In this document: piece after piece, positions 11,649 through 24,952 of the stretch
How the letters are laid out: each line of letters starts with the position of its first letter
Position numbering within the stretch: the stretch's first letter is position 1
Assembly: GCA_030077755.1 (NCBI GenBank)
Contig: JAQJZZ010000012.1
Span: 1,364,001 to 1,428,000, forward strand
Origin: Filosporella fistucella
Taxonomy: Eukaryota > Ascomycota > Leotiomycetes > Helotiales
DNA: 64,000 nt
Direction: 5' to 3'
Notes under the pieces: generated by a model
What the model was told of the DNA's origin: nothing
The model's input: the letters and a program-made list of their open reading frames with translations, nothing else
The model's database searches: none
Made by a program: the position numbers and the translations under genes

Positions 11649-12203
11649 ATGTCTGCCCCACAACCAACACTTGAGAACGGCCTCCCAGAAGTCCATAGAT
11701 ACATTACCGCAACCAACTCTGAAGGGAAGGCAGTTGTATCAGATTCACTGTCGCCAAATTCTCAATGGACTGCCGCCGGCAAAGAGGCCAACTTCTTTCT
11801 CGGTTACACAACCCGCACATTTCCAGTATCTCTTGCCTCTAACAAAGACATCACTTCCTACACCAGTGACCTGAATTCTCCTCCAGGACTCACTATCTCC
11901 GGTGGCACAGTACTCAGGTTCGTGGACATGGCTCCTGGAATCACGAGTCCGATGCATAAGACAGTCAGTTTGGATTATGGTGTTGTCCTGGAAGGAGAGG
12001 TTGAGCTTGTCCTTGATTCTGGGGAGACGAGGTTGATGAAGAGGGGAGATGTTTGCGTGCAACGAGCGACCAATCATGCGTGGAGGAACGTTACACCGAA
12101 TAATGGGTGGGGAAGAATGATGTATGTCTTGGTTACTGCGGAGAAAGGTGAGGGAATTGAGGAGGAGCTGGGTGGAATGGAAGGGGTGAAGGGGAGTGAG
12201 TAG
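11649..12203 (+). CDS. cupin-domain protein
   Basis: Single-exon small protein of 184 residues, starting at ATG 11649 in a good context (CACCATGTC). The central part is a cupin_2 beta-barrel. Motif 1 is the MHKTVSLDYGVVLEGEVELVLD block; it keeps one His and ends in the LEGEVEL strand. Motif 2 is GDVCVQRATNHAWRN with its conserved His and Asn. Before it lies SGGTVLRFVDMAPG, the usual lead-in strand. Many fungal proteins of this type are annotated only as cupin-domain proteins; some are dioxygenases or isomerases acting on aromatic ring products. Its position divergent from fumarylacetoacetase invites a link to aromatic breakdown, but that is inference. The tail is Gly/Glu-rich and probably flexible. 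A frame opening upstream at 11577 lacks a better start. Confidence 0.85.
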   Translation: MSAPQPTLENGLPEVHRYITATNSEGKAVVSDSLSPNSQWTAAGKEANFFLGYTTRTFPVSLASNKDITSYTSDLNSPPGLTISGGTVLRFVDMAPGITSPMHKTVSLDYGVVLEGEVELVLDSGETRLMKRGDVCVQRATNHAWRNVTPNNGWGRMMYVLVTAEKGEGIEEELGGMEGVKGSE

Positions 12204-12419
12204 GTGGTTTGTGTCCCAGAGTCAATAGATGTAGAAACTTGTTCAATCAAAGACTACAGAACAAGGTCCAGGAATTTGATTCTGAGTTGAAATATTGTAA
12301 TCTTAGATAACCTTCTCCGGATAATAGAGCAGTCGAAAAAGAACAAGAGTAGATAAGGACAAATGGATCCTCTATATGCAGAACCCTTAATCTACCAAAC
12401 ATAAATACATAGAGGCTTT

Positions 12420-14310
12420 TTACTTTCCCTCGGGGATTATAGGCAACGTGACATAATTATCGAATCCCTCCCCAAAATGAACATGATTCAAGCCCGCAAA
12501 CTTTTCTTTTGGTCGATCGACTTCACTTGTGTGCTGAAAGATCCCACTTCCCTGAGTATCACCAGATGAGACCTCGAAAACTATACGACCGCCCTTCTCA
12601 GCAATAACATTGGTGGGCCAAATTTCCACATCCACACCGTATACGTTCCCGGGTTTGACTTCTTGGACATCGCTAGAAAAGTAGTTTCTGTAAGGAAGAT
12701 AACTGCGATTCTTGGGATGCTTATCGTCGATTTTTCTCAAGCTGACTCGCAACCAACCTTTGGCAAGAGGAATTGGGTCGCCTGCGGTTCCGGTATAGTG
12801 AACTTCTTCGCCAGAGGGAGCAATGTATCGAAGAGTGAGAAAGAGATCAATGTCGTTTCCAGTGGAGGAGGTAATCTCAGGAGTGACTGAAACATTCAGA
12901 TGCGCGACGATGTGGCCTGTAATCTCAGTCTCTTGCTCAAATGGGGGTGTCGAAAACTGTACAAACTCTGGCTTCTCTAAAGAGTCGAGTGCTTTGTACG
13001 ACACCTGTTTTGCTGAGGGCGCGGTATCAGGGGTAGTTGAAAGTGTACCATCTGAATGAAGGTGGTACTTGGTGTACTGTGTTCTCGGAATTGGCCATGC
13101 AATCTCTTCTCGACGCTGGTATGTCGCTTCAAATTTGGGGTTGTTGAATCCAACATTCCCTTTCCTCAACACCATGGAAACAGGGGCAACCTTCCCAGGT
13201 TCGGACCAACCAACCCTGTCTTCTCCTTTCAGGAAAGCATCAAGAAATGACCTCTGGACCTCCACCTCGTCCGAGTAATAAAACGGCAAGTCATGACGCC
13301 CCGTAATGAACCGGATGTACTTGAACTTCGACCCTGCCCAAGTGTAACCTTCGACATTCCCGCGCAGATGGAGCAATATACCACCCCAATTTGCAACACT
13401 CAAGAGAGGCACTTCGATATCCTCCAGATTGAATTCTTTGGAGGAGTAGTAATCTTCGTCCCGAAATCTATTCGCTGCATTGTCCTCATTTTGATCCCTC
13501 CGATTTGAGGCCAAGATTTCTGGTGACAGGTCTCCCTCAATTGTGTCTTCTCCCCAATTTGAAGCTTCTCGCCCTGGGCGCCCGTACTGATTTGTGATGA
13601 CCTGCCGATTCCACCAAAATCTTATGAACGCATCCGACAGAATTCCCCCATGGCGACAACGATCACGGTAATAATCTGACATGCCCTCCCATGGAACAAT
13701 TGCCGATAGACCCTTTGGGCGTCTCGCTGCGACCCGCCATTGACTTCCTGGTAACCAATTAGGCTGGACTGGGTAAACAACGGAATAACATACCAGCATA
13801 ATAACTGATACCCAACAATCCCACCTTCCCTGAAGACCATGGCTGTTCAGCAGCCCACTCTACGACATCAAAGAAACATTCACTGGTGCCTTTGGACATT
13901 GTATCAAGTAGACCTGGAGACTGGCCGAGGCCGCGCTCGTCCGCCCTGACAACAACATATCCGTGTCTCGTCCAGAACACAGGATCTGGAGTTTCCCATG
14001 CACTGTATTTCGATTTGTGCTCAGGATTGACTTCGCTGAAGGACTTCCCATGGAATCTGTATCATCTTAGCTAAGAATCACGATTTGGATAAACAGATGC
14101 ATACTTCTCGTAACTAATGTCCTTTCCATATGGTCCATATGTCACAAGAACGGGATATTTCTTGTTTTCAGCGTCAATCGGACGATACACATTGCATCTT
14201 ATAGGGAAAGTTCCTGATCTTGGAATTGAAACATTTTTCTCAAAGACAAGTCCATTCTCGGCGTCTTGCGTGACTTCAAGCAAGTCTCTGATCTCGTTGG
14301 TGGTAGTCAT
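12420..14310 (-). CDS. CocE/NonD family hydrolase (X-Pro dipeptidyl-peptidase S15-like)
   Basis: Alpha/beta-hydrolase of the cocaine-esterase/X-Pro dipeptidyl-peptidase type. Three exons: 14310-14105, 14056-13794, 13747-12420 (introns 48 and 46 nt), 598 residues. The N-terminal part has IPRSGTFPIRCNVYRP and the VTYGPYGKD oxyanion-loop strand. The rebuilt second exon gives YSAWETP, GYVVVRADERGLGQSPG and the nucleophile elbow GISYYAG, where Ser is the nucleophile. Exon 3 continues SQWRVAARRP and IVPWEGMSD, then the helical cap. The acid/His region is around ITGRHDLPFYYSDEV, and the C-terminal jelly-roll (PepX_C) runs from GHIVAHLNVSVTPE onward with RVSLRK and the final HVHFG. No signal peptide is seen, so probably intracellular. 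Substrate unknown: esterase, amidase or peptidase activity is possible. Two internal exon joins were chosen because only they restore the family sequence. Confidence 0.9.
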
Positions 14311-14965
14311 TGTGAAGAGGTTTAGGATAAAAGTTATGTGGTACAATGAAAAGAAAAAGAAGATAAATTTTATTCTATACCGGAAAGAAACTCCCCCGCA
14401 GGCCGAGTTTCTATAGCCAATGTTATGATCACGCAAGCTGTAACGGAGCTCAGGGGTCGAAAATGAAAGTTGTGACAAGCCCGTCGAGGATTCAATGAGG
14501 GGTAAATTTACGGCCAGGTGGGGGAGGGGCCGCATGAGAAGGACGCAATGCCGAATGCCTTTCGATGCCCATCATCGACCTTTACTACACTCTTAGACTT
14601 TGGAAGCGGACTTTCGGGGCGGACCGAGTGAATGAGAACGATTAAAGGGCGTCTCGGTTTAGGAATCACGAGATGGAAATGAAAGCTTGTTGATTATGGG
14701 TACATTGAATTGAGATTGTACTGGTGTGACTCTACGAGGTTAAGGTACTAACTGGTACCTGGAGACAACAAACATTTTGGTGAGCGATTAGTCAGCATAC
14801 TCTAAATAATTCAGGTCCGATATCTCTCCTCTACTGTAAGCAACAATTTCACAATACATAGCTTCACTGTAAAGAGACAACGCTGTTATAATTTATGATA
14901 CGATATAGAGTGCTTTATACAACAATTTCATCTACCAAACTCCATCTCAGCACCACGAGCCGCTG
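14311..14965. other. intergenic region between two minus-strand genes
   Basis: Promoter of the CocE/NonD-like gene and 3' flank of the small protein gene. AT-rich with no convincing frame. Confidence 0.4.
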
Positions 14966-15369
14966 CTACCATTCCCCTCCTATTGCATATCGAAATAACC
15001 CAGGAAAAAACGGGCCTCCAGTCGCTCCCCAGACCTTCGCAGCGGTCTGCGAATATAATCAGCCTTGAGTTGCCATGAGATACATATGCTATCAATACTT
15101 ACAGCATTCAACACAACGCCTGCGAACATTATGGTCAGGAACCCTTGCTCAACGATATTGCTTCCATTTGGTCTTCCTTCCACATCTCGATTCCTGTCAA
15201 CAGCGCGGTACTTTGGAACTCGTCGATGATCTGCAGGCCAATTTGGCGGATTTGTTGAAGTATCCTCTATCGGACTGTGCTCGATGGGCGCTTCGGATCC
15301 AGTGAGACGAATGGTGTAGTCCTCAAGGACACTTTGAAGCTCTGTTGCTGTCACAACACGACTCATCAT
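14966..15369 (-). CDS. small conserved-looking protein of unknown function
   Basis: Two exons: 15369-15103 and 15046-14966, split by a 56-nt intron with a consensus GTAAGT donor and CAG acceptor. Splicing gives 115 residues ending LFRYAIGGEW. Without splicing the frame would run on with unrelated sequence, so I trust the intron. The protein starts MMSRVVTATELQSVLEDYTIRL, then a Pro/Asp/Asn-rich hydrophilic middle (PPNWPADHRR, DRNRDVEGRPNG), then a short hydrophobic segment EQGFLTIMFAGVVLNA and an aromatic/glycine-rich tail. I do not recognise the family. The hydrophobic stretch could be a weak membrane anchor. It shares a 348-base divergent promoter with the aldehyde-dehydrogenase-like gene. 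A frame extension to 15411 gives an alternative Met. Confidence 0.55.
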
Positions 15370-15717
15370 GGAATTCGATAAATGCCTACTTGAACAAGAT
15401 TTGATACACACTGAAGATGATTTTGTTTGAGGTCTTCTTTGCTAGAATTCTAGCACACTAGCTCGGTCTCCCGAAAGCCGAGATATTTACTCCGCAGGAA
15501 ACAAGCATGTTGCCACAGTGTGGAGGTGGGGCGCCCACAACCCGAACAATATTCCGCGTCTGGGCTTTACACAGCTTGAAGGCCTTCTCGGCTTGATCTC
15601 TCATTATCGTAGCCTCGCGGCTCGGTGATAGAAATTCGCGAATGTGGTTCTCAAAATCTCATCCTTCTTTCAAGTTTCCCCCCCGTTTCGCTCTAAAATT
15701 TCAGTGAATTCTACAAA
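15370..15717. promoter_or_regulatory. divergent promoter, small protein / ALDH-like gene
   Basis: 348 bases between divergent starts. A pyrimidine-rich block with a C run at about 15658-15685 lies just before the plus-strand ATG. No factor site named. Confidence 0.4.
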
Positions 15718-17291
15718 ATGGCTTCTGATATAGGAGAGGCGATCCAAAATTTGCGGGCATCAGCAGACGAAGGTAGATCAGAGAATGTCCGTTATCGACA
15801 GAATGAGATTCATGCCCTACACGCTGCCTTGAGAGAAAATGCGTCGCAAATCATGGATGCCATGTCCCAAGATTCTTCATGCTCGGCGGATGGATCAGAA
15901 TCCGAATACCTCCTGGCCGTGGATGCAGTACGGATCTCGTACGAAAGTCTGGATTTCGACAAATCATTGGAGGAGGAGTATTTCGTAAAGTATGGGAAAG
16001 ATAACTCCAATCGCCGCATTGCATATGGCTTGGTGGCTATTAGACCTTCGCTGCATAGTCGATTTTATTCAATCGTGTCCGCAGTGTCGTGCTCAATTGC
16101 TGCTGGTAATTGTACTTTGCTAGAGGTAAGAACAGTTTGCTTATGAAAATCTGCTAGTATTGAACGTGTATAGATCGATAATTCAAGTCCTCATACCGAC
16201 GGCCTACTCAAGAAGCTGCTATCAGATGCTTTGGATAGAGACACCTTTTCTATTACAGATAGGTCGATAAATGAGACGCTCTTGTCTAAAGTCGACCTAT
16301 TTATCAACCAATTAGACAGAGAGCCCCAGAGAAGCTCACCCGTTCTGCTTTCACCAGCCCAGAATCGCACAATATGTATCGTGGATCGAACGGCAGACCT
16401 CAGCGGTGCGGCTAGAACGATATCCTCATCTCGATTATCTCTACATGCATCTTCGCCTTACTCTCCAGACCTTGTGATTGTCAACGAATTCATAAAGGAG
16501 GACTTCATCGCGTTGTGCCTCAAAAATGCATCCCCCAAGCAGTCATCGAGGCGACAAACACGCGATCTCAAAAGAGATTCGCTTCAACAACTTCAACAAG
16601 CAGAGAAGAGTGGCGAGCTCAAATTACATTCGTCGGAAGCGGCAGAGCTTTATGTTGTCGAAATCCTTGATAGGTAATGTTCCTACCCGTATGCTAGATA
16701 TCAGAGCTGATGCAAATTAGAAAGTCCAAATATGCATCGGCGAAGCTCGACGGCCCTTTCATTATCCTTCTGCCATCTACTGGACTTGTAGATTCGACCA
16801 TGTCGCAGAAATCCTTACCACCCTTCCTTGCCTCTTTCTTGTTTGCCACCCCATCTGCATGCAAGTTCTTAGCGGAGCAGGTTCAAGCACAGGTCACTTA
16901 CATTAACCATATTCCTACGCAACTCCTTAGTATGTTGGAGCTTTTCCACATCTCGATAGTTTGTGCTAACAAATATGTAGTTGGTCCTGCCTCCCCGAGC
17001 AACCACGCCCACGCAATCCACCCTCGCTACACACCAGAAATGTTTTCAACCCCTCGCCCACAATTTATTGTCCCATGTCCAAGTCTCCCGTCTATTCAAA
17101 AACTAAAAGAATTGGCTTTAAAACCACTACCACCAACTGGCCAGCGTCCAGGACATGCAGTTGGGTTCTTCGAGCAAGGCATTTTCATCGGCCTGGGCTC
17201 AACTGCTCTTTTCGTTCTACCTGTTTTGGGCTGGGGTCTCTTCAAATTGGGCCAGCAAGGTTGGAAACTCGTTGGCTCGCGGCTGAGATGA
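15718..17291 (+). CDS. aldehyde-dehydrogenase-like protein with C-terminal membrane anchor, probably inactive
   Basis: Four exons: 15718-16125, 16174-16673, 16721-16929, 16981-17291 (introns 48, 47, 51 nt), 475 residues. The order of segments follows the ALDH fold: an N-terminal helix with RQNEIHALHAALREN, the cofactor-domain strand before AAGNCTLLE, then TICIVDRTADLSGAARTI and DLVIVNEFIKEDFI, then VEILDRKSKYASAKLDG, and a final IPTQLLIGPASPSNH...RYTPEMF...PRPQF. The expected catalytic cysteine between these blocks is not present: the aligned stretch reads HASSPYSPDL, where active enzymes have GQTCVAPDY-like sequence. The ELGGKSP glutamate motif is also missing. The last 50 residues hold a hydrophobic helix (IFIGLGSTALFVLPVLGWGLF) with a basic tail, suggesting tail-anchoring. 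So a membrane-tethered pseudoenzyme is the best reading. Confidence 0.8.
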
Positions 17292-18465
17292 CAAGTTCAA
17301 TATTTTTGACTTCCAATGTTTTAAGGGTGTCGAGACCGGATCTTCCTCAGCTTATCAAGCGACTCAACAGCAAGAATTTGGAATAATGAAACACGTTCTG
17401 TATAACTATATATTCTCATTAAGATCATCATTTTGATGGCTCGGTATCCTTCTCGGAGTTTCTATCACCAAAACCTCATAGCCAGTCAGCTTCAGGATAA
17501 GAAATCCACATTGACTGCTACTCTAATCGACAGTGAATAACCTCCACCACGACATGACATTCAAGACCGACTCACTCAAGTCACCTAGTCCTACAATAAC
17601 CCGCCATATAGCACACTGAGAATTGCGAGATGAAAGTGACCTAGTTTCAATCTGGCCAAGCTAGACTCTGATCTCCACTGGGTGGTAGGTAGATTCTGGA
17701 GCATTGCTTTGATCATTTCACGCACATATTCACATCTCCCCCAAACCCTCCAATCTCAGCTTGTGTCTGACAGGGTAGTCTGCATTGCGGTTGTCAAACC
17801 TTGTTCCCCGTCCGCTTGGCGTCCACTTCTCCGTTTCTTCGGCACCGGAATGTGGCATCTTGCCTGGTGGTTCCGGTCACAAATTGGCTTTCAATTGTCA
17901 GTGCAGCACTGGCTCAGAGCTTTGACTTAGCTGTTCCAGCCGTGGAATGGCTCAATGGCTCTCAGCTGTCATTAGAGCCCCTCAGGCACAGTTACATCGC
18001 CTAAAGCAGCAAAGCAATTCCCGAGGATGTTAGTACATTATATATCTCAAATTACGAGTGTAACCTTGCTCTTGAATATGCTGAGTAGAATCGTGATTAA
18101 ATTCTATACTCCGTATATCTCTGTTCCATTCCTTTAATCTGCCTTCTCGAATTTCCAAATCTGGTTGATCATATCGTAGAAAGTTGAATTGGAAAGCAGA
18201 TTCAGGAGACGGCGGAATGTGGATGTATGGCCCCACAATCCCCACGGGGATGGCAAGTACTAACTACTACTCATCTAGTCTGCATGACAGGCCCCTTCTC
18301 CGTAAAGTATCGACAGATTGAAAGATTGGAACGCTTACGGAGTATATTAAGCTGGCATCAGTCCACTTCCCCGGATTTTGGAAACGTATGAACTGATTTC
18401 CGGTCTTTCTTGGACGAAACCTGAATTTTAATTGGATTGAAAGTGTTAATAACACGAAAGTAAGG
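17292..18465. other. intergenic region upstream of HOL3-like MFS gene
   Basis: About 1.2 kb. Short frames on both strands (such as 17682-17930 + and 18267-18485 -) have no family features. It must contain the promoter of the MFS gene and possibly an unrecognised first exon of it. Confidence 0.4.
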
Positions 18466-20106
18466 ATGGCTTTCAATACTGCCACAGCTGGAGATCCAAA
18501 GGTATGTATTCTATATAGCTGCTGGGATTGACTGTGCTTATAGAATTTTCCACTGACTCGACTCCATAGTTCTGGCCAGCATGGATCCGATACAGCGTCC
18601 TGGCGAATCTTTGCCTTTTCGTCTTCATGGGAAATTGCTATTCGGTGCGTAAAAGCATCTCAGTTGCACACAAGTACACTACCAACAGATTTCCAGGCAG
18701 GTATCACGACAGGCTTTGAATCCCTCGCCATGGAATTCCACGTCGGCTTCGCGCCTCTCACAGATATCGTCTCTTGGTCTGTCTTCGCTCTCGGTGTCTC
18801 GAATCTCTTCTGGATGCCCTTAGCTATGTGTATCGGCAAACGTCCCGTCATTCTCATCAGCATGTTTATCTTTCTCGGGGGACTGCTCTGGTCCCATGAA
18901 GCCAAAACATTGAACTCTCTCCTCGGAGCACGTATCCTGGCTTCCTTTGGAGCAGGCAGCGTTGAGAGTCTGGGACCAAGCATGATTGCTGATCTGTTCT
19001 TCGAACGATATTTCGCTACTGCAATGGCATTGTTCGCCCTCTTCCTGAGTGGGGGATCCCAAGTTGGACCTGTCATCGCTGGATATCTTGTTGCCAGCTC
19101 TGGTTGGAGATGGTTCTTCAAGCTTTGCAATATCTTGAATGGTATCAATCTCTTCTTCTGCATCATTCTCTTGCCAGAGACTACATACAGGAGACCATAT
19201 GCGTATGATGGTGAAACGGCAGCGGAGGTTGACAAAGAGGCTACAGAGATGATTGAGAATAAGAAGGTGGGAGAGGATATGCAGAGGGTGGCTACTGCTA
19301 GCCATCCTTATGCAGGTGGCTACTGGAAAGATCTCTTCTCTTTCAAGGATCGAGGACAGGAAGAGAGTGGATTGAAGGCGTTCCCAAAACAACTGTCTCT
19401 TCCTTTCCGTTTTCTGCTCGTGCCAGGCGCTCTATACGCAGCTATCTCTTATGGAGTAATTCTAGGCGGGTAAGTCTCATCACCTCCATGAATCCCATTA
19501 TTTACTAACGACAATGCTAGCATCGTGATTATCTCCGCCCAAGTCCCCCAATTTTTTGCTCCTCCTCCCTACCTCTTCGACAGCAAGGCAATCGGCCTCT
19601 TTACGCTCTCCTCCTTCCTCGGCGTCATCATCGCCTATCCGTTGGCTGGTCCCCTAACAGATATCCTATCCCGTGTCCTCACACGCCGCAACAACGGGAT
19701 CCACAAACCAGAGCATCGAATCCCAGCTCTTATCCTGCCCTTCTTCCTTTGCCCTTGGGGCCTAATCCTCTATTCATACACCGTCTCCTCGCACGGCTCC
19801 TACTACGTCGCAGCTGTCGGTTTCGCAGTTCAGGCAGCAGGTCTCTGTTTCGTTCCCTCAGTCGTGCTCTCCTACGTCGTAGATGCCTATCCGACTGAGA
19901 ACGGAGAGGCGCTTGTATTGATTAACGCAGGCAAGAATCTAGTTGCGTTTGGTGTTACCAAGGCGAATGCACAGTGGCTTGCTAAAGAGGGGCTCAAAAA
20001 GATGTATGGTGAGATGGCGGGGATACAGTGGGCTGTTTTGGTGTTGGGAATTCCGCTTTATTATGCGGGGCCATGGTTGAGGGCTAGGACGCTGAGATAT
20101 ATTTAA
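18466..20106 (+). CDS. MFS transporter, HOL3-like (DHA1) family
   Basis: Four exons: 18466-18501, 18570-18644, 18697-19469, 19521-20106 (introns 68, 52, 51 nt), 489 residues. The first exon is tiny (12 codons ending GDPK) and joins to FWPAWIRYSVLANLCLFVFMGN, the standard lead into helix 1. Exon 3 begins AGITTGFESLAMEF and carries GVSNLFWMP, GKRPVILIS (motif A region), GARILASFGAGSVESLGPSMIADLFFERYFATAMA and GSQVGPVIAGYL. This string is typical of the fungal HOL3-like MFS branch. After the central charged loop (residues about 190-250) the second half follows, including SYVVDAYPTENGEALVLINAGKNLVAFG. Substrate unknown. The N-terminus is shorter than in most relatives, so a further upstream exon is possible; the start at 18466 is the least certain part. 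Confidence 0.88.
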
Positions 20107-20766
20107 TGTGGAGGAAGTGTTAGGTGAGTTTATTTATTGAGGAGGTAAGAATGGTATGTGAATTTCTGAGAGGAATAATTGATGACACCTTGTACTTTCG
20201 CTTCTCATTGAAAATATGGACTCTGAAGTCTGAGATGAGTGTGAATTTTGAACTGTTTAGAATGTCCCGCGCGTCTTGCCCTTTCACAACTGGGCTGTAT
20301 AAGTTAAACCAGTCCCTTAAATTTGATAATAGTGCGAGTCATGCGAGTGAAATCTGAAAGTGCGACCAGGGTCTGCAAGTTATGACCAGTAGATGATCCG
20401 ACAACATTATGCACAATAAGCAGGCCCAAAAACTTAGCTTGAGATTAGCACAAGGACCACCACGGAAGCTATAACTACAATTTCGTAGCTTGGTGCGAAG
20501 AAAACAGGTGTATGAATGCCTGGGCGTATTTTAACAACCTCAAGGTATCATCTAGAGGTAGGAGCAGCACTTGGCTAGTCGTTGTCTGCGTTTGAATCTC
20601 CAAGCCTGGCGATTGGTGACTGCAAAAAGGCCATGAAAATTGAGGTCATCTGTCATGTGCGCAGAAAAGTGCTGGGAATACTGATATTCATGACCTGCTA
20701 AACCGCTAATTAACGCTTCAATGCTATGCAAACACAAACACGTCCATCGCCGCATCCCGTGACAAT
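20107..20766. other. convergent intergenic region, MFS / HPPD
   Basis: 3' ends of both neighbours meet here. No gene or repeat recognised. Confidence 0.45.
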
Positions 20767-22797
<2,031 letters not shown>

Positions 22798-23655
22798 ATG
22801 AATTCAGCAACCCTCACGCAACATGATCTGTCAATTCTCGAGAAAATTAAAGATCCAGAATCTGCTCCCTCAGCACATCTTCTCATCGATGATTCTCTTC
22901 CCCGAGACCCGAACATTGCAGACAGTCAAGCATATGATAGAGTATCCCAAGCAGAGCGAGCAATCATTTCCTCAATCCAGCAAATAGAGCTGCAAATAGT
23001 TGGTCAAAAACCTGCATCATCTGATTCGCCACTATCCCAATATCTCTCCTGCATCTCGTTACTGGACAAACTCGTTGAGGATTATCCAAAGTATGCCAGT
23101 GCTAGGAATAATAGAGCTCAAGCTTTCAGGAGGGTATATGGCGATGGATTACTTGTTCGAAGCTTTGACAGTGGTCGGAATGATGTCAACGTTCTCCACC
23201 CCACAGCATCGGATTCAGCTTTGATAGCGGCTGCAAACAACATCCTTGACGATCTCTCTACAGCCATCGGCCTCCTTTCGCCCATTACGCCATACATGCC
23301 TATTTCTCCTCAAGCGACAAGAACCCTTGCTCAGGCTTTCACTCAGAGAGGAGCATTATATCATTTAACTGCAAAACAACTCTCATTACAAGGAGCCGAG
23401 TTGAGGATTGATGGCAAGAGAAGGGAATCTGATTGGAAAGCAATTGACTTTGAAGAGAATGCTTCAAGAGATTTCATGATGGGTGGACGGTATGGGAATG
23501 AGGTTGCAAAGGCATTGGCCGTGTCGACGAATCCTGTGGCAAAGTTGTAGGTCTTCATGTGTTATTTGGTGACGAAGCAAGTAACTGACTTCTGCAGATG
23601 CGGCGAGATGGTCAAAGAAGCTATGAGGAAGGAATATGCTGGAGCGAGTGGATGA
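22798..23655 (+). CDS. tetratricopeptide repeat protein 36 (TTC36) homologue
   Basis: Two exons, 22798-23546 and 23598-23655 (intron 51 nt, GTAGGT..CAG), 268 residues. The start has ATG after CAAA. It opens with LTQHDLSILEKIKDPESAPSA and SLPRDP, as in fungal TTC36 relatives. TPR-like helices follow: SCISLLDKLVEDYPKYASARNNRAQAFRR (about residues 80-110), the ILDDLSTAIGLL helix, and the QAFTQRGALYHLTAKQL repeat. The end holds IDFEENASRDFMMGGRYGNEVAKALAVSTNP and, after splicing, LCGEMVKEAMRKEY, matching the conserved TTC36 C-terminus (NPYAALCN-like). In mammals TTC36 is reported to bind HPPD and prevent its degradation. Here the gene is head-to-head with HPPD, which supports a pathway-linked role. 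Cytosolic; no signal or membrane helix. Confidence 0.9.
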
Positions 23656-24952
23656 TATGAGCTTATTATGAATATGGAAAAAGAAAGCCAAGTCAGGAGA
23701 AATGCCTCGCCGGGATCCGATGTTCGATATCAGCTGCCGCGGAGCGATCAGTAATTGTGTGTCTCTAAGGGATTCGACATGGGGAATGTTTGAAGTTGAG
23801 GCTAACGAAGCCTGAGTCGACAAGATTTTCAAAGCAATGCGATAATTGAAATTCTCTGCAAGTATATTTACCACCTGCGCCTTTCAGTACATATGACAGC
23901 TCGGAAATGACGGGGTATCCTTCAAGGGAGCCATCGAATAATTTGACACATATGAGGGAATTCGAACATCATAAAATATGGATTCTTCGCCTGCCGTCGC
24001 AGCCTAGCTACTAATTGCTGGGTCATAAGATAGGTATTAGGAATAGGAAATAGAACGCCTTTTTCACAGATATCTCAATCCATTTACTATGGCTTCTAGC
24101 GTGACTGAATGGGACGAGGTAATCGGTAGTAGCACAAGATGGTCCATAGCCTTGAGGTTTTTTGGCGCACATCGCACTTCGATACAACGCACCGTAAAAC
24201 AATATGGGAACACTGATATTGGATGATAAAATGAGTGCACATCTCGGTCATCCTATTAATCTAGAGACTTTTTAACGCACATTGCAAGTCGACGACGGCG
24301 TAAATTGTTCCAAAAAAGCCCGCTAGATTGCGAGAAGATTTGGGGTGGATGTCAATTTAGTAAGATCCTAATCATAGATAAAATGCTCAAGCACATCATG
24401 AGGTGGTCTATGGACAAGCCTTTGCCTCAAAATGACGCATTGATAAAGCAAATAGAAATCTCGTACGTCGATCCTGCTAAGATTTGTCACACGAATTGAT
24501 TTTCTTGAGCCTAGCGACATATTGTACTAACTCGATTCTGCCAAAGAGAAAATGTGTATTCTATGCTCAGACCAATTTTCTTTTGCTAGCTCATTGTCCC
24601 GCGCTATGTTTGTCATACGAGTCTGTACAGAATTATGACTAGACATTTCTTCTATGAGATGTACATTGTACACAAACCCGAAAGTAACAAAGGAAATAAA
24701 AACATAAGATATCCCTGACGACTGGCGATAACTTGAAACCCAATTGCGCCTCTTCTTATGACTCCACGCTCAATGTAGCGGTTCCATAGTGACCACGAGG
24801 ATCTATTCTCGTCCCTGATTCCTAGCATGTCCAACGGCATCAATAGATCGAGTGGATTTTCCACTCATCCTTCACCAACCATCTCGTGATTTCTGCACCC
24901 ATCTCCAATACTCCGACTCCCAGTAACCTTTTTCCTTCCCACTCCCTGCCCT
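23656..24952. other. intergenic region with a weak direct repeat
   Basis: Convergent region between the TTC36-like and RTA1-like genes. No protein family seen. A rough 45-bp direct repeat (about 24154-24202 and 24262-24308, both with CGCACAT-like cores) is listed separately. Confidence 0.4.
24154..24308. repeat. weak direct repeat pair
   Basis: Two roughly 45-bp stretches, 24154-24202 and 24262-24308, share GAG..TTTTT..CGCACAT.GCA..TCGA..ACG..C..CGTAAA in order but with many mismatches. Could be decayed duplication or chance. Confidence 0.25.

Noticed and set aside
18820..19392. 190-codon minus-strand frames opposite the HOL3-like MFS
   Set aside because: Antisense of a clear MFS exon; composition expected of a shadow frame.
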